From the NCBI RefSeq assembly GCF_034372165.1, contig NZ_CP139698.1, positions 2,232,001 through 2,296,000 on the forward strand: a stretch of DNA of 64,000 bases, written 5' to 3'. Both the position numbers and the translations under genes were made by a program. Under the pieces are notes generated by a model, which saw only the letters and a list, made by a program, of their open reading frames with translations, was not told the DNA's origin and did not search any database. This DNA is from Christiangramia sp. OXR-203. GTDB taxonomy: Bacteria; Bacteroidota; Bacteroidia; Flavobacteriales; Flavobacteriaceae. Positions within the stretch are counted from its first letter, which is position 1; the number at the start of each line of letters is the position of its first letter. Below, in pieces: positions 27,173 to 36,210 of the stretch.

Positions 27173-27266
27173 CAATTTACAGAAAAGAACTGTAAAAGTT
27201 TCAAGGTAATACTTCAGCAAAAGCTGCTGATATTGTATATATAAATCATTAATATCAATTAATACA

Positions 27267-27959
27267 ATGAATATAAGATCTTATAAATATCCAGGAATCC
27301 CGGTTTTCACCTTACTCTTCCTGTTTTCAGTAATCGCAGTAAACGCACAGGATGCGATAAAGATTGATCCTGACCATTACAAGGTAGAACTGGAGAATGA
27401 TCAGGTTAGAGTCCTTCGAATTAACTACAATGCCGGGGAATCCTCAAAAATGCATACGCATCCTGAGGGAGTAGCCGTGTTTCTTACCGAGCATACTGCA
27501 AGTATGAAAACCGGAGACGGAAAGACGCTTAAAATGCAGGGAAATAGCGGAGATGTTTTATGGGTGGACAAGACGAAACACGAACCCATGAACATTGGTG
27601 ATAACTCGTTTGAAGTAATTCAGATAGAACTAAAGAACAATACCAAAGCAGCTGGTAAAAAAAGTCTGCACTTATTCAAGCTTCCAGATGATGTTAGCGA
27701 AAAGCAAGTAAGTGATTTCCTTAAAGAAATGAATCATGCAATTAGTGAAGAAGGATATCCGGAAGCCGGTTATCATTTGTACAAAATCGCAGATAATGGT
27801 GATTACAGCTATTTTATGGAAGGTGTCTGGCCAGATTCGGCTACCTACGATAAGATCCATAATTCTGAAAAGTGGAAAACTGTTGCTGAAAAAGGTAAAG
27901 AAATGATAGATAAAATAAGGACCCAGGAATTATATATGAAGGCTGAAAAAGTGAATTAG
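27267..27959 (+). CDS. Secreted cupin-domain protein
   Basis: A 230-residue protein with a signal peptide (to about VNAQ, 27) and a cupin domain (about 35-115). The metal-ligand-like motif is SKMHTHPEGVAVFLTE and the second cupin motif is GDVLWVDKTKHEPMN. The C-terminal 100 residues resemble the repeated unit of the secreted protein two genes upstream (DNGDYSYFMEGVWPD), which suggests a related role of this gene trio. Function unknown. Confidence 0.75.
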   Translation: MNIRSYKYPGIPVFTLLFLFSVIAVNAQDAIKIDPDHYKVELENDQVRVLRINYNAGESSKMHTHPEGVAVFLTEHTASMKTGDGKTLKMQGNSGDVLWVDKTKHEPMNIGDNSFEVIQIELKNNTKAAGKKSLHLFKLPDDVSEKQVSDFLKEMNHAISEEGYPEAGYHLYKIADNGDYSYFMEGVWPDSATYDKIHNSEKWKTVAEKGKEMIDKIRTQELYMKAEKVN

Positions 27960-27995
27960 CCAGAGCTTATTTCTAGAGTTCAGATTTAATTAAAA

Positions 27996-28028
27996 AAGCT
28001 TGCTGAGATTTAAAATTTCAGCAAGCTT
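27996..28028. terminator. Bidirectional hairpin between cupin gene and YeeE genes
   Basis: AAGCTTGCTGA and TCAGCAAGCTT form a perfect 11-bp stem, flanked by an A-run on the left and T-rich sequence on the right, between convergent genes. Confidence 0.75.
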
Positions 28029-28049
28029 ATTAATGTTATAGACTATTGA

Positions 28050-28463
28050 CTAATGCGGAAGTTTATCACGTAAAAGTCCGTAAACAAAAGTTCCAAGCAT
28101 TGCTGCCAGGAAAACTACGATCACGGCTACATAACCTGCTCCAATGAGCGTGTAAATTGGTCCCGGGCAGGCTCCAGCAAGCGCCCATCCCAATCCAAAA
28201 ATAATTCCGCCATACATATATCTACTAAAGCTTTTCTCCTTTGGCTGAAAAGTGATTGGTTCACCCTGAACATCCTTCATTCCTTTTTTCTTGATCAGTA
28301 AAGTTCCAAGAACGCCTATAACCAAAGCTGAACCAATGATCCCATACATATGAAATGATTCGAACCTGAACATCTCGTAGATCCTGAACCAGGAAGCTGC
28401 TTCAGATTTAAACATCACGATACCGAACATGATTCCTATTACTAAATATCCTATTACTCTCAT
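28050..28463 (-). CDS. YeeE/YedE-type sulfur transporter, second half (DUF6691-like)
   Basis: A 137-residue membrane protein with four helices. The motif GLGWALAGACPGPIYTLIG corresponds to the conserved cysteine loop of YeeE/YedE (PmpB-like) proteins. It follows the companion half at 3 bp on the same strand, so together they likely form a thiosulfate or sulfane-sulfur import channel. The pair is preceded by a palindromic operator shared with other sulfur genes in this window. Confidence 0.85.
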   Translation of the reverse strand: MRVIGYLVIGIMFGIVMFKSEAASWFRIYEMFRFESFHMYGIIGSALVIGVLGTLLIKKKGMKDVQGEPITFQPKEKSFSRYMYGGIIFGLGWALAGACPGPIYTLIGAGYVAVIVVFLAAMLGTFVYGLLRDKLPH

Positions 28464-28466
28464 CTC

Positions 28467-29024
28467 TTAAAAAATTAAAGGGAACAACACATGGATCATA
28501 AATAATCCACCTATAAAAAATCCAACAACAGCGATCAACGAAGGCAGCTGTAAATTACTCAGCCCTGAAATTGCATGTCCAGAAGTACATCCACCAGCCC
28601 ATCTAGCACCAAAACCTATCAAAAATCCGCCAATTATCAGGATACTAAGCGCTTTCAAGTCTGTTAAAGCATCAATACCATATAACTCATCTGGAAGATA
28701 TGCCTCACCTGCACTGGAAAAACCCAGTTCATTAAGGTTTGCGACCGTGTCTGGATGAATGGTAACTGCAGGATCTACCGTTAAAAAATTCATGGCAATA
28801 AAACCACCAATGGCAGCTCCAACAATCACCACAAGATTCCACTTTTGAGCTCTCCAGTTAAAATCAAAGAAGCCGGCAGATTTATCTGCTCCACACATAG
28901 TACATAAAGTTCGAAGGTTTGAAGACATTCCAAACTGCTTCCCCATAAAGATGAGGAGGAACATAATGAGTGCGATAAGCGGTCCAGCCACATACCAGGG
29001 CCAGCCCTGAAAAATTAGATCCAT
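28467..29024 (-). CDS. YeeE/YedE-type sulfur transporter, first half
   Basis: A 185-residue membrane protein. The motif GFGARWAGGCTSGHAISGLS is the conserved cysteine loop of YeeE/YedE (PmpA-like) proteins, and a second Cys pair lies in LRTLCTMCGADKSAGFF. It is the first gene of a two-gene operon with the other half. Transport of a sulfur compound is known for family members in general; specificity here is inferred. A GTAAC-palindrome sits 50 bp upstream. Confidence 0.87.
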   Translation of the reverse strand: MDLIFQGWPWYVAGPLIALIMFLLIFMGKQFGMSSNLRTLCTMCGADKSAGFFDFNWRAQKWNLVVIVGAAIGGFIAMNFLTVDPAVTIHPDTVANLNELGFSSAGEAYLPDELYGIDALTDLKALSILIIGGFLIGFGARWAGGCTSGHAISGLSNLQLPSLIAVVGFFIGGLFMIHVLFPLIF

Positions 29025-29043
29025 AATTGTTTTTTATTGATTG

Positions 29044-29087
29044 CAAAGATGCGAGAAGTGCACCGATATTAAAGTAACAATGGTTAC
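29044..29087 (-). promoter_or_regulatory. YeeE operon promoter with Crp/Fnr-type operator
   Basis: Reading the plus strand, a near-consensus -7 box (CAAAGATG, 29044-29051; consensus CAAAnnTA) is followed by the palindrome GTAACAATGGTTAC at 29074-29087. The palindrome begins exactly 30 bp from the box, the same distance as at the sterol desaturase and TauE promoters. That places its centre near -42, a class II activator position. Confidence 0.6.
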
Positions 29088-29088
29088 A

Positions 29089-30000
29089 CTATTTATCATC
29101 ACAAAAGTCTGCCAGGTTTTGTAGTGTTTTTTCAGAAAGCCTTACAAGAGTTTGTGAAGACCAGCCTGCACTTTTATCGTGGGCGATCACATTCTCTCGT
29201 TTCTTTATTTCTTCGGAAAGCTCTTTCCCTCCATCACCATCGAAGATCCCAAAATTGGAATCCTGCGCTATCCAGTTACTGAAGCTATCAATTTCAAAAG
29301 GAAGACCCAGGCTGGTATTGATAACAATTTTAGAATTTCCAAACTTCTGAAAATATTCCGAAGTCATTACCTGAGTATTTTTTGGTAAATGGAAGCTTAG
29401 AACATCACATGTTTCTGCTAATTCCGGTAATTCAAGATAAGTCAAACCTTTCTCCTCGTAATCCTCTTTCCTGGAATTACTATGATAATAAAGGTCTGCT
29501 CCAAACGGCTTTAAGCAATCTGCCAGCAGCTTTCCGGTAGTCCCCAGACCCACAATTCCAATTTTAAGATCGGTGAGCTCCCTGGGCATGTCTTTCCATT
29601 GTTTACCAGAATAGCCATTTAGTAACTGAATCAATTCAGAAATGATGAATTCAGCTACTCCGGGATCTCCATAATCGCGAATACCGCGTACTTCGATCCC
29701 TTGATCCCGGGCGAACTTTACCGCCACATTGGCCGCTTCATCATCATAAAGACTACAAGCCATTCCTATATATTTTAAGCTCGAACAGGATTCTATAATG
29801 CTTTCAGTGATCTGGGTATGCCAGGACACGATTATTGCTTCTGCATCACCAATCCTTTCTATAATTGTTTGCTCATCTTCCGGATAATCATCATACACCT
29901 CTACCTGGTCTTCAGAATATTCCTTCAGTTTACTTATGGACTCATCGTTCATCTTCGTATAGTCCACTAAAACGATCTTATTGAATTTCATAATCTTCAA
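29089..30000 (-). CDS. D-2-hydroxyacid dehydrogenase family protein, atypical active site
   Basis: About 300 residues with the NAD-binding motif IGIVGLGTTGKLLAD near 148-162, typical of the D-isomer 2-hydroxyacid dehydrogenases. The usual catalytic arginine motif (NxxRG) reads INTSLGLPFE, and the usual PHIAG histidine motif reads AHDKSAGWS, so the standard Arg and His positions are changed. The enzyme may use a different substrate or be non-oxidative. A second in-frame Met (MKFNKIVLVD) three codons in could be the true start. Confidence 0.78.
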   Translation of the reverse strand: MKIMKFNKIVLVDYTKMNDESISKLKEYSEDQVEVYDDYPEDEQTIIERIGDAEAIIVSWHTQITESIIESCSSLKYIGMACSLYDDEAANVAVKFARDQGIEVRGIRDYGDPGVAEFIISELIQLLNGYSGKQWKDMPRELTDLKIGIVGLGTTGKLLADCLKPFGADLYYHSNSRKEDYEEKGLTYLELPELAETCDVLSFHLPKNTQVMTSEYFQKFGNSKIVINTSLGLPFEIDSFSNWIAQDSNFGIFDGDGGKELSEEIKKRENVIAHDKSAGWSSQTLVRLSEKTLQNLADFCDDK

Positions 30001-30015
30001 TTTTCAGTAAAAAAT

Positions 30016-30041
30016 AAATGCTGAATTTTCATTCAGCATTT
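30016..30041 (-). terminator. Terminator of the acyl-CoA carboxylase operon
   Basis: AAATGCTGAAT pairs with ATTCAGCATTT, and on the minus strand it is followed by ATTTTTT. It lies between the carboxyltransferase stop and the hydroxyacid dehydrogenase start. Confidence 0.8.
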
Positions 30042-30060
30042 CTAAGTAATTTGACATTCC

Positions 30061-31602
30061 CTATAACGGAATATTGCCATGTTTTCTATCCGGTCTTAGA
30101 ACCGCTTTGTTTTCAAGTGCACTAAATGCACGTATCAACTTTCTTCTGGTATCTTTTGGCATGATCACCTCATCAATAAAGCCACGTTGTGCAGCTTCAA
30201 AAGGTGTGGCAAATTTTTCAGCATATTCAGCTTCCTTTTCTGCCAGTTTCTTTTCCGGATCCTCTGCCTGTGATATCTCTTTTCTAAATATAATTTCCGA
30301 AGCTCCCTTTGCTCCCATTACTGCAATTTCCGCAGTTGGCCACGCAAAGTTAAGATCGGCTCCAATATGCTTGGAATTCATTACATCGTAAGCACCTCCA
30401 TACGCCTTCCTGGTGATCACCGTTACTTTTGGTACGGTCGCCTCACTAAGTGCATATAATAATTTTGCACCATGCAGGATGATCCCGTTCCATTCCTGAT
30501 CTGTTCCCGGAAGGAAACCTGGTACGTCAACCAGCACCAGTAGCGGAATGTTAAAGCAATCACAGAACCTGGTAAATCTCGCTGCTTTTTTTGAAGCGTC
30601 CACATCCAGAACTCCCGCAAGACTCATAGGCTGGTTTGCAATAATCCCCACACTTCGTCCTCCAATTCTTGAAAAACCAACAATAATATTCTCGGCGTAA
30701 TCTTTATGAATTTCGAAAAAAGAATCTGTGTCTATGATACCATGAATTACTTCATGCATGTCATAAGGCTTATTGGAACTATCAGGAACAATACTTTCCA
30801 GTATTTCCCTGTGTTCATCACCTAATTTAAATTCCAGCTTTTCCGGTGCAGTTTTATTATTCTGCGGCATATAACTTATCAATTGCTTGATGTTTTCAAG
30901 ACAGATAATATCGTTTGCAGCAGTCACATGCGTAACACCGGATTTTGTAGAATGCGTGCTGGCTCCTCCAAGTTCTTCGGAAGTCACCTCTTCATTAGTT
31001 ACCGTTTTCACTACGTTTGGACCGGTAACGAACATATAGGAAGTATCCTCCACCATCAGGGTGAAGTCGGTCATAGCGGGCGAATAAACAGCGCCACCGG
31101 CACAAGGTCCCATGATAGCAGAAATTTGAGGAACTACGCCTGAAGCTTTTACGTTCCTGTGAAAGATATCTGCATAACCACCAAGAGATTTAACTCCTTC
31201 CTGGATTCTTGCTCCTCCGGAATCGTTTAGTCCAATAAGCGGTGCTCCAACTTTTACAGCCATGTCCATGATCTTACAGATCTTCTCGGCATGAGTTTCA
31301 GAAAGTGAACCCCCAAAAACCGTGAAATCCTGAGCAAATACATACACAAGCCTTCCGTTAATAGTTCCGTAACCTGTAACAACCCCATCACCATAGAATT
31401 TCTGCTTTTCCATTCCGAAGTCGGTCGTACGGTGGGTCACCAGGATACCGATTTCCTCAAAGGAATTTTCATCCAGAAGATAATCTACCCGTTCTCTGGC
31501 GGTCAGCTTCTTTTTTTCGTGTTGCTTGGCTATTCTTTGTTCACCTCCACCCATGTGGGCTTCAGCAATTTTTTCTTTTAATTTTTCTAGATTCTGACTC
31601 AT
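30061..31602 (-). CDS. Acyl-CoA carboxylase, carboxyltransferase subunit
   Basis: A 513-residue carboxyltransferase of the propionyl/acetyl-CoA carboxylase beta family. The two-lobed crotonase-like fold shows [27 protein letters not shown], the oxyanion region [12 protein letters not shown], and in the second lobe [20 protein letters not shown] and [15 protein letters not shown]. It moves the carboxyl group from biotin to an acyl-CoA. It ends the three-gene operon with biotin carboxylase and biotin carrier, which makes a complete enzyme; propionyl-CoA is the likely substrate. Confidence 0.93.
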   Translation of the reverse strand: MSQNLEKLKEKIAEAHMGGGEQRIAKQHEKKKLTARERVDYLLDENSFEEIGILVTHRTTDFGMEKQKFYGDGVVTGYGTINGRLVYVFAQDFTVFGGSLSETHAEKICKIMDMAVKVGAPLIGLNDSGGARIQEGVKSLGGYADIFHRNVKASGVVPQISAIMGPCAGGAVYSPAMTDFTLMVEDTSYMFVTGPNVVKTVTNEEVTSEELGGASTHSTKSGVTHVTAANDIICLENIKQLISYMPQNNKTAPEKLEFKLGDEHREILESIVPDSSNKPYDMHEVIHGIIDTDSFFEIHKDYAENIIVGFSRIGGRSVGIIANQPMSLAGVLDVDASKKAARFTRFCDCFNIPLLVLVDVPGFLPGTDQEWNGIILHGAKLLYALSEATVPKVTVITRKAYGGAYDVMNSKHIGADLNFAWPTAEIAVMGAKGASEIIFRKEISQAEDPEKKLAEKEAEYAEKFATPFEAAQRGFIDEVIMPKDTRRKLIRAFSALENKAVLRPDRKHGNIPL

Positions 31603-31627
31603 TCGTATGATTCTGAATTATATAGAA

Positions 31628-33070
31628 TTAGTTTGAAGGCAGCCTTAGCTGTTCCTTGTCATTTAAATATTGTTTCAGCGCCAGTAATGCTGCCAGTCTG
31701 GCTTCCTGTTCTGTTTCCTCTTTCAGTGCTTCCGGAGAATAATATTTCTTAACGAAATGGGTGTCAAAATCACCACTTCTAAAAGCATCATGCTGGAAAA
31801 CGAATTTTCCGAAGGCAAGTGTCGTTGAAACACCTTCCACGATATAATTATCGATCGCTTTGATCATTACCTCTATGGCTTCTTCCCGGGTTTTACCGTA
31901 GGTTACCAGTTTTGCAAGCATAGGATCGTAATAGATCGGCACTTCCATTCCTTCTTCAAAACCATTGTCCATTCTGATTCCTTCTCCCTGCGGAATCTGA
32001 TATTTCTCAAGGGTTCCCGTACTTGGCATAAAATCTTCTAAAGGATCTTCAGCATAAACGCGGAGTTCCATGGCGTGTCCTTTGATCTTTAAGTCATCCT
32101 GGCTAAAAGCTATTGCTTCACCGCGAGCGATCCTGATTTGCTGTTCAACAAGATCCACCCCTGTTATATATTCGGTCACAGGATGTTCTACCTGCAATCT
32201 TGTATTCATTTCGAGGAAGTAAAAATTCCTGTTTTCATCGAACAAAAATTCTACAGTTCCAGCACCCACATAATCACAGGCCTTGGCCACTTTTACAGCT
32301 GCCTCACCCATTTTTGCACGCAAGTCATCATCAAGAACCACAGAAGGTGCTTCTTCAACAACCTTCTGGTGTCTACGCTGCACGCTACATTCTCTTTCGA
32401 AAAGGTGTAAATAATTACCGTGAGTATCTGATAATACCTGTATCTCAATATGTCTTGGAGAAGAAACGTATTTCTCGATAAAAACCGAACCATCGCCAAA
32501 AGCCGATTCAGCTTCGCTAATCGCTCTCTTCATCTGGTCTTCCAGGTTTTCTTCTTTCTCGACAACACGCATTCCTTTACCACCGCCACCAGCAGAGGCT
32601 TTGATTAGAATTGGAAAGCCAATGTCTCTTCCAATTGCCTTTGCTTTTTCAGTATCGGTGATCGCTTCGTCAATCCCGGGAACCATAGGAATATCGTAGG
32701 CTTTTACCGCATCTTTCGCAGCAAGCTTACTTCCCATTACCTTGATCGCCTTACTACCAGGACCAATCCAGGTGATACCATTGTCTTCCACTGCTTCTGC
32801 AAAACCTGCATTCTCACTAAGGAAACCGTAACCTGGGTGAATCCCGTCAACGCCAAGTTGTTTGGCAACTTCAATGATCTTATCTCCTTTAAGGTAAGAT
32901 TCGCTGGATGCCGCAGGTCCAATGCAAACCGCTTCATCTGCAAACCGAACATGAGGTGCATTTCTATCTGCTTCAGAATAAACTGCAACCGTATCTATAC
33001 CCATACGTTTTACAGTTTTCATTACTCTAAGCGCGATCTCGCCTCTATTTGCTACTAATATTTTCTTCAT
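31628..33070 (-). CDS. Biotin carboxylase subunit of acyl-CoA carboxylase
   Basis: A 480-residue ATP-grasp enzyme that carboxylates biotin using bicarbonate and ATP. N-terminal MKKILVANRGEIALRVMKT, HPGYGFLSENAGFAEA near 78-93, the glycine-rich KASAGGGGKGMRVV loop, ERECSVQRRHQKVVEEAP and EMNTRLQVEHPVTE are all present. It is about 30 residues longer than E. coli AccC, as in PCC-type enzymes. It lies between the carrier and carboxyltransferase genes. Confidence 0.94.
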   Translation of the reverse strand: MKKILVANRGEIALRVMKTVKRMGIDTVAVYSEADRNAPHVRFADEAVCIGPAASSESYLKGDKIIEVAKQLGVDGIHPGYGFLSENAGFAEAVEDNGITWIGPGSKAIKVMGSKLAAKDAVKAYDIPMVPGIDEAITDTEKAKAIGRDIGFPILIKASAGGGGKGMRVVEKEENLEDQMKRAISEAESAFGDGSVFIEKYVSSPRHIEIQVLSDTHGNYLHLFERECSVQRRHQKVVEEAPSVVLDDDLRAKMGEAAVKVAKACDYVGAGTVEFLFDENRNFYFLEMNTRLQVEHPVTEYITGVDLVEQQIRIARGEAIAFSQDDLKIKGHAMELRVYAEDPLEDFMPSTGTLEKYQIPQGEGIRMDNGFEEGMEVPIYYDPMLAKLVTYGKTREEAIEVMIKAIDNYIVEGVSTTLAFGKFVFQHDAFRSGDFDTHFVKKYYSPEALKEETEQEARLAALLALKQYLNDKEQLRLPSN

Positions 33071-33101
33071 ATTTCTAATCCTGAAATTTTGAATATTATC
33101 A

Positions 33102-33587
33102 TTATTCCATTTCGATCAATAACTGATTCTTTTCAACAGTATCTGCCTTGCTTACGCTAACAGATTTTACCACACCATCCCTGGGTGCCGTAAGTGTATT
33201 TTCCATCTTCATGGCCTCAAGAACCAGCAGGTAATCACCTTCTTTGACCTCATCGCCTTCTTTTACATTTACTTCCAGAATAAGTCCCGGCATAGGTGCC
33301 TTGATATCATTTACTTGCTGAGAGCTACCTAATGAAAGTCCCATCTCCTCTATCAACTGGTCCAGATCGTTATTGATCCTTACCGAATAAATATTGGAAT
33401 TGATCTTAATGTCATATTTTCTGTGAAGGAAATCTGGTTTAAAGACTTCTGCGGAAAAGGAACGATTATCTTTTAAGATATGATAATGTGCTTCTGAAGT
33501 TTTCTGGGTATCCAGTGCAGCGATCTCTTCCTGGCTGAACTCGAACTCAAAATCTTCATTTACTTTAACCTTGTATTTTTTATCCAT
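33102..33587 (-). CDS. Biotin carboxyl carrier subunit
   Basis: A 161-residue protein with an N-terminal beta-rich region and a C-terminal biotinyl domain (about 95-161). The biotin attachment site is EAMKMEN, with K127 as biotinylated lysine, and KAPMPGLILEVNVKEGDEV starts the domain. It is the first gene of the carboxylase operon on the minus strand. Confidence 0.93.
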   Translation of the reverse strand: MDKKYKVKVNEDFEFEFSQEEIAALDTQKTSEAHYHILKDNRSFSAEVFKPDFLHRKYDIKINSNIYSVRINNDLDQLIEEMGLSLGSSQQVNDIKAPMPGLILEVNVKEGDEVKEGDYLLVLEAMKMENTLTAPRDGVVKSVSVSKADTVEKNQLLIEME

Positions 33588-33755
33588 AAATACGTTTATG
33601 TATTGATTTTAACCGTAGGAGCGTAAATATAGAAAAATTACAAAGCAATTTCTATTGCTGAAATATCAAAAAAAGGTCAAAATTCTTAAACTTCTATCTA
33701 AAGGTTTCTCGATTTGAAGCCGATCATTAAAAATTTCACAGCTTTCCATAAAAAA

Positions 33756-33775
33756 AGCCCGGGAATTTCCCGGGC
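33756..33775 (-). terminator. Terminator of the persulfide dioxygenase operon
   Basis: AGCCCGGGAA and TTCCCGGGCT form a perfect stem; on the minus strand a run of six T follows. It lies just after the MBL-rhodanese gene stop. The remaining 33588-33755 shows no gene. Confidence 0.85.
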
Positions 33776-33798
33776 TCTAATTTTGAATTTAGTTACTA

Positions 33799-35139
33799 TT
33801 ATTTAAATTCCTTGATATCGTCACTAAGGTCATACACCCTGGTGGCTTCAAAGATATTTTCAAGAATGCTGCTTCCTGCGGCAGATCTATAACCTCCGGC
33901 GCAGTGAACTACTACTGGTTTGTGAGATGGGATCTCTGTTACCTCATCACGAAGTTCGTTCAATGGAACGGCGATAGCGTGTTCAAAGAACTTACCTTCA
34001 TTCACTTCACTGGTATTCCTAATATCCACGATCGTGTAGTTATTCTGGTTGTTTTTGAAATCTTCGAGGTCAAATTCTCTGCTTTCCACTGGAAGATCTT
34101 CTCCAAGCGTATAAACGCCTTTGATCTGTTTTTCATACCCAATCTTTGCAGCTCTTTCCAGTACTTCCTCAAGTTGGTCTACAGATTCTATAACCAGGTA
34201 GAATGCTTCTTCCGGTTTAACGATCGCACCTAACCAGGTTTCGAACTTATCCTTTTCTGATCGGCACATGATATTGATACTGTTAGAAAGATGACCGTTC
34301 TTAAAGGTTTCTTCGTCCCTGGTATCTACTACCAGCATATCTTCATCTTCTTTCTCAGTTACATAAAGACGTACTTCATTAGCCCATTTGGTACGTTGTA
34401 CATTCTCGGGTCCGGTTTTGTTCGCATCTACATCGAAACCAAAATAACTAGGAATAAAGGGCTGATCCTTTAGTATTTCTTCAATAAATTCTTCTTCTGT
34501 CTGTTCTTTAAATGCCCAGTTGCCCTGTCTTTCATTTCCAAGTGTACTTGAAGAATCATCGCTCATATTTTTTCCGCAGAGAGAACCTGCACCGTGAGCA
34601 GGATACACCAACGCATCATCTGGAAGATCTGTGAATTTATTCTTGATCGTATGATACATATCACTAGCAAGTTCCTTACGTTTAGCAGTCATATTTCCAG
34701 CCTTTTCCCGAAGATCTGGTCTACCTACATTTCCAATGAACAAGGTATCCCCGGTAAAAAGAGCAGTGTCTTTATCATCTTTTGCCACTACCGTAATACT
34801 ATCTGGGGAGTGCCCTGGCGTATTAATCGCACTAAAGGTGATCTTTCCCATTTCAAAACTGTCGCCATCATCAAATCCCTGGTGGGGATAATCTGCTCCT
34901 ACCATCTCACTGGTATATATAGTCGCTCCCGTTTCCTGGTGAATTTGCATATGTCCGCTAATAAAATCGGCATGGGGATGTGTTTCAAAAATTGCCACGA
35001 TCTTGGCATTTCTAGATTCAGCATAAGAATAATACTGCATTGGGTTTCTGGATGGATCTACCAGTGCCATTTTTCCTTCACTTACGATCGCGTAAGAGTA
35101 ATGTGCCAGTGGTTCGTCTTTAAATTGCTTTATATCCAT
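33799..35139 (-). CDS. Persulfide dioxygenase-rhodanese fusion (MBL fold)
   Basis: A 446-residue protein. Residues 1-240 are a metallo-beta-lactamase domain with THPHADFISGH (H54, H56, D58, H63), typical of ETHE1-like persulfide dioxygenases that oxidise glutathione persulfide to sulfite. Two rhodanese domains follow. The first lacks the active cysteine loop, while the second has the active-site cysteine in VVHCAGGYRSAAG. It shares an operon with the upstream sterol desaturase-like gene (30 bp gap) and probably belongs to a sulfide-detoxification regulon with YeeE/YedE and TauE. Confidence 0.9.
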   Translation of the reverse strand: MDIKQFKDEPLAHYSYAIVSEGKMALVDPSRNPMQYYSYAESRNAKIVAIFETHPHADFISGHMQIHQETGATIYTSEMVGADYPHQGFDDGDSFEMGKITFSAINTPGHSPDSITVVAKDDKDTALFTGDTLFIGNVGRPDLREKAGNMTAKRKELASDMYHTIKNKFTDLPDDALVYPAHGAGSLCGKNMSDDSSSTLGNERQGNWAFKEQTEEEFIEEILKDQPFIPSYFGFDVDANKTGPENVQRTKWANEVRLYVTEKEDEDMLVVDTRDEETFKNGHLSNSINIMCRSEKDKFETWLGAIVKPEEAFYLVIESVDQLEEVLERAAKIGYEKQIKGVYTLGEDLPVESREFDLEDFKNNQNNYTIVDIRNTSEVNEGKFFEHAIAVPLNELRDEVTEIPSHKPVVVHCAGGYRSAAGSSILENIFEATRVYDLSDDIKEFK

Positions 35140-35169
35140 AATATGATCTTTATTTATTGTTCTTAAATT

Positions 35170-36048
35170 TTATTTTCTTCTGAAGGGATAAAGGGTCTGA
35201 CTTTTAAAAGTCTCCGGAAAATTCTCATCCCCATGAAATCCCAATTCTATTTGTTTTCCATTCTTCGGAATATAGGCGGTACCAAAAATATAATCCCAAA
35301 TACTAAGACTTAATCCGAAATTCATTCCGAAGGGTCTGTCCTCTGGCAATTCTTTACTATGATGCCAGATATGCATTTTTGGACTATTAAAAATGTATCC
35401 CAGCGGCCCATAGCTCCAGCCTAAGTTAGCATGATTTAAATGGCCTACGAGCACCGCGAACATATGTACCACGAAAAATTCCTGAATCCCAAAACCAATC
35501 ATGGCCAGCGGAATATATTGTACTGTTTTATAGATGATGGTTTCCATAAAATGAAACCGGAACTGTGCCGCAAAACCCATTTGCTTTACACTGTGATGTA
35601 CCTTGTGAAATTCCCATAACCATGTTCTCCGATGTAATTGCCTGTGCACGTTCCACTGAATAAAATCGGCGATCAAGAACATAATAAGTAATTGCATCCA
35701 GGCGGGTAGCTGATCTATTTGAAATGCAACAATATTACTGATCCCGAAAAGTCCCAGAAAATCATTGAAGATCTCCACAGCTACATTACTAAGCGCATTA
35801 TACCCAAAAAGAGAAAACAGGAAGAAATTGAATACTATATAAAAAGAATCCAGCCAGAATCCCTTACGTATTGGTTTCTGCTCTTTTCTCCATGGGATCA
35901 ATACCTCTAACGTCCAAACCAACAGGGACAAACCTATAAGCCAGTAAAAATAACTGGTCCAGGTAGGACTGGTGATCTCGTTCCAAAGGTAATTTGCATA
36001 CCCGGAAAAAGAATTTCGAATGATCTCAAGATATTTCTCCACTTTCAT
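35170..36048 (-). CDS. Sterol desaturase/fatty acid hydroxylase family membrane protein
   Basis: A 292-residue membrane protein with about five helices. The histidine clusters that bind the di-iron centre are visible as HRQLHRRTWLWEFHKVHH near 134-151, HLNHAN and HIWHH near 224-228. The family hydroxylates or desaturates lipids using oxygen; the substrate here is unknown. It is the first gene of an operon with persulfide dioxygenase, under a promoter with the shared GTAAC palindrome. Confidence 0.88.
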   Translation of the reverse strand: MKVEKYLEIIRNSFSGYANYLWNEITSPTWTSYFYWLIGLSLLVWTLEVLIPWRKEQKPIRKGFWLDSFYIVFNFFLFSLFGYNALSNVAVEIFNDFLGLFGISNIVAFQIDQLPAWMQLLIMFLIADFIQWNVHRQLHRRTWLWEFHKVHHSVKQMGFAAQFRFHFMETIIYKTVQYIPLAMIGFGIQEFFVVHMFAVLVGHLNHANLGWSYGPLGYIFNSPKMHIWHHSKELPEDRPFGMNFGLSLSIWDYIFGTAYIPKNGKQIELGFHGDENFPETFKSQTLYPFRRK

Positions 36049-36055
36049 TGCTTTA

Positions 36056-36099
36056 CAAAAATAGAAATATCTTATGGGTTAGGAAGTAACATTGGTTAC
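36056..36099 (-). promoter_or_regulatory. Sterol desaturase/persulfide dioxygenase promoter with operator
   Basis: On the plus strand a -7 box in reverse (CAAAAATA, 36056-36063, a full match to CAAAnnTA) is followed by the palindrome GTAACATTGGTTAC at 36086-36099. It starts exactly 30 bp after the box, as at two other sulfur genes. The palindrome fits a Crp/Fnr dimer site. Confidence 0.65.
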
Positions 36100-36210
36100 A
36101 GTTCTTTTTTGAGAACCTTAACGAACGAAAACCTTGTATGTTAGAGTGCGTTAAACATCCCTTTAAGGCTATAGGTTTTCCCTAATTTTATACTGCTAAA
36201 AAAATGAATT

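Noticed and set aside
30074-33058. Plus-strand frames opposite the acyl-CoA carboxylase genes
   Set aside because: They lie entirely within strongly conserved minus-strand genes and have no domain pattern of their own.
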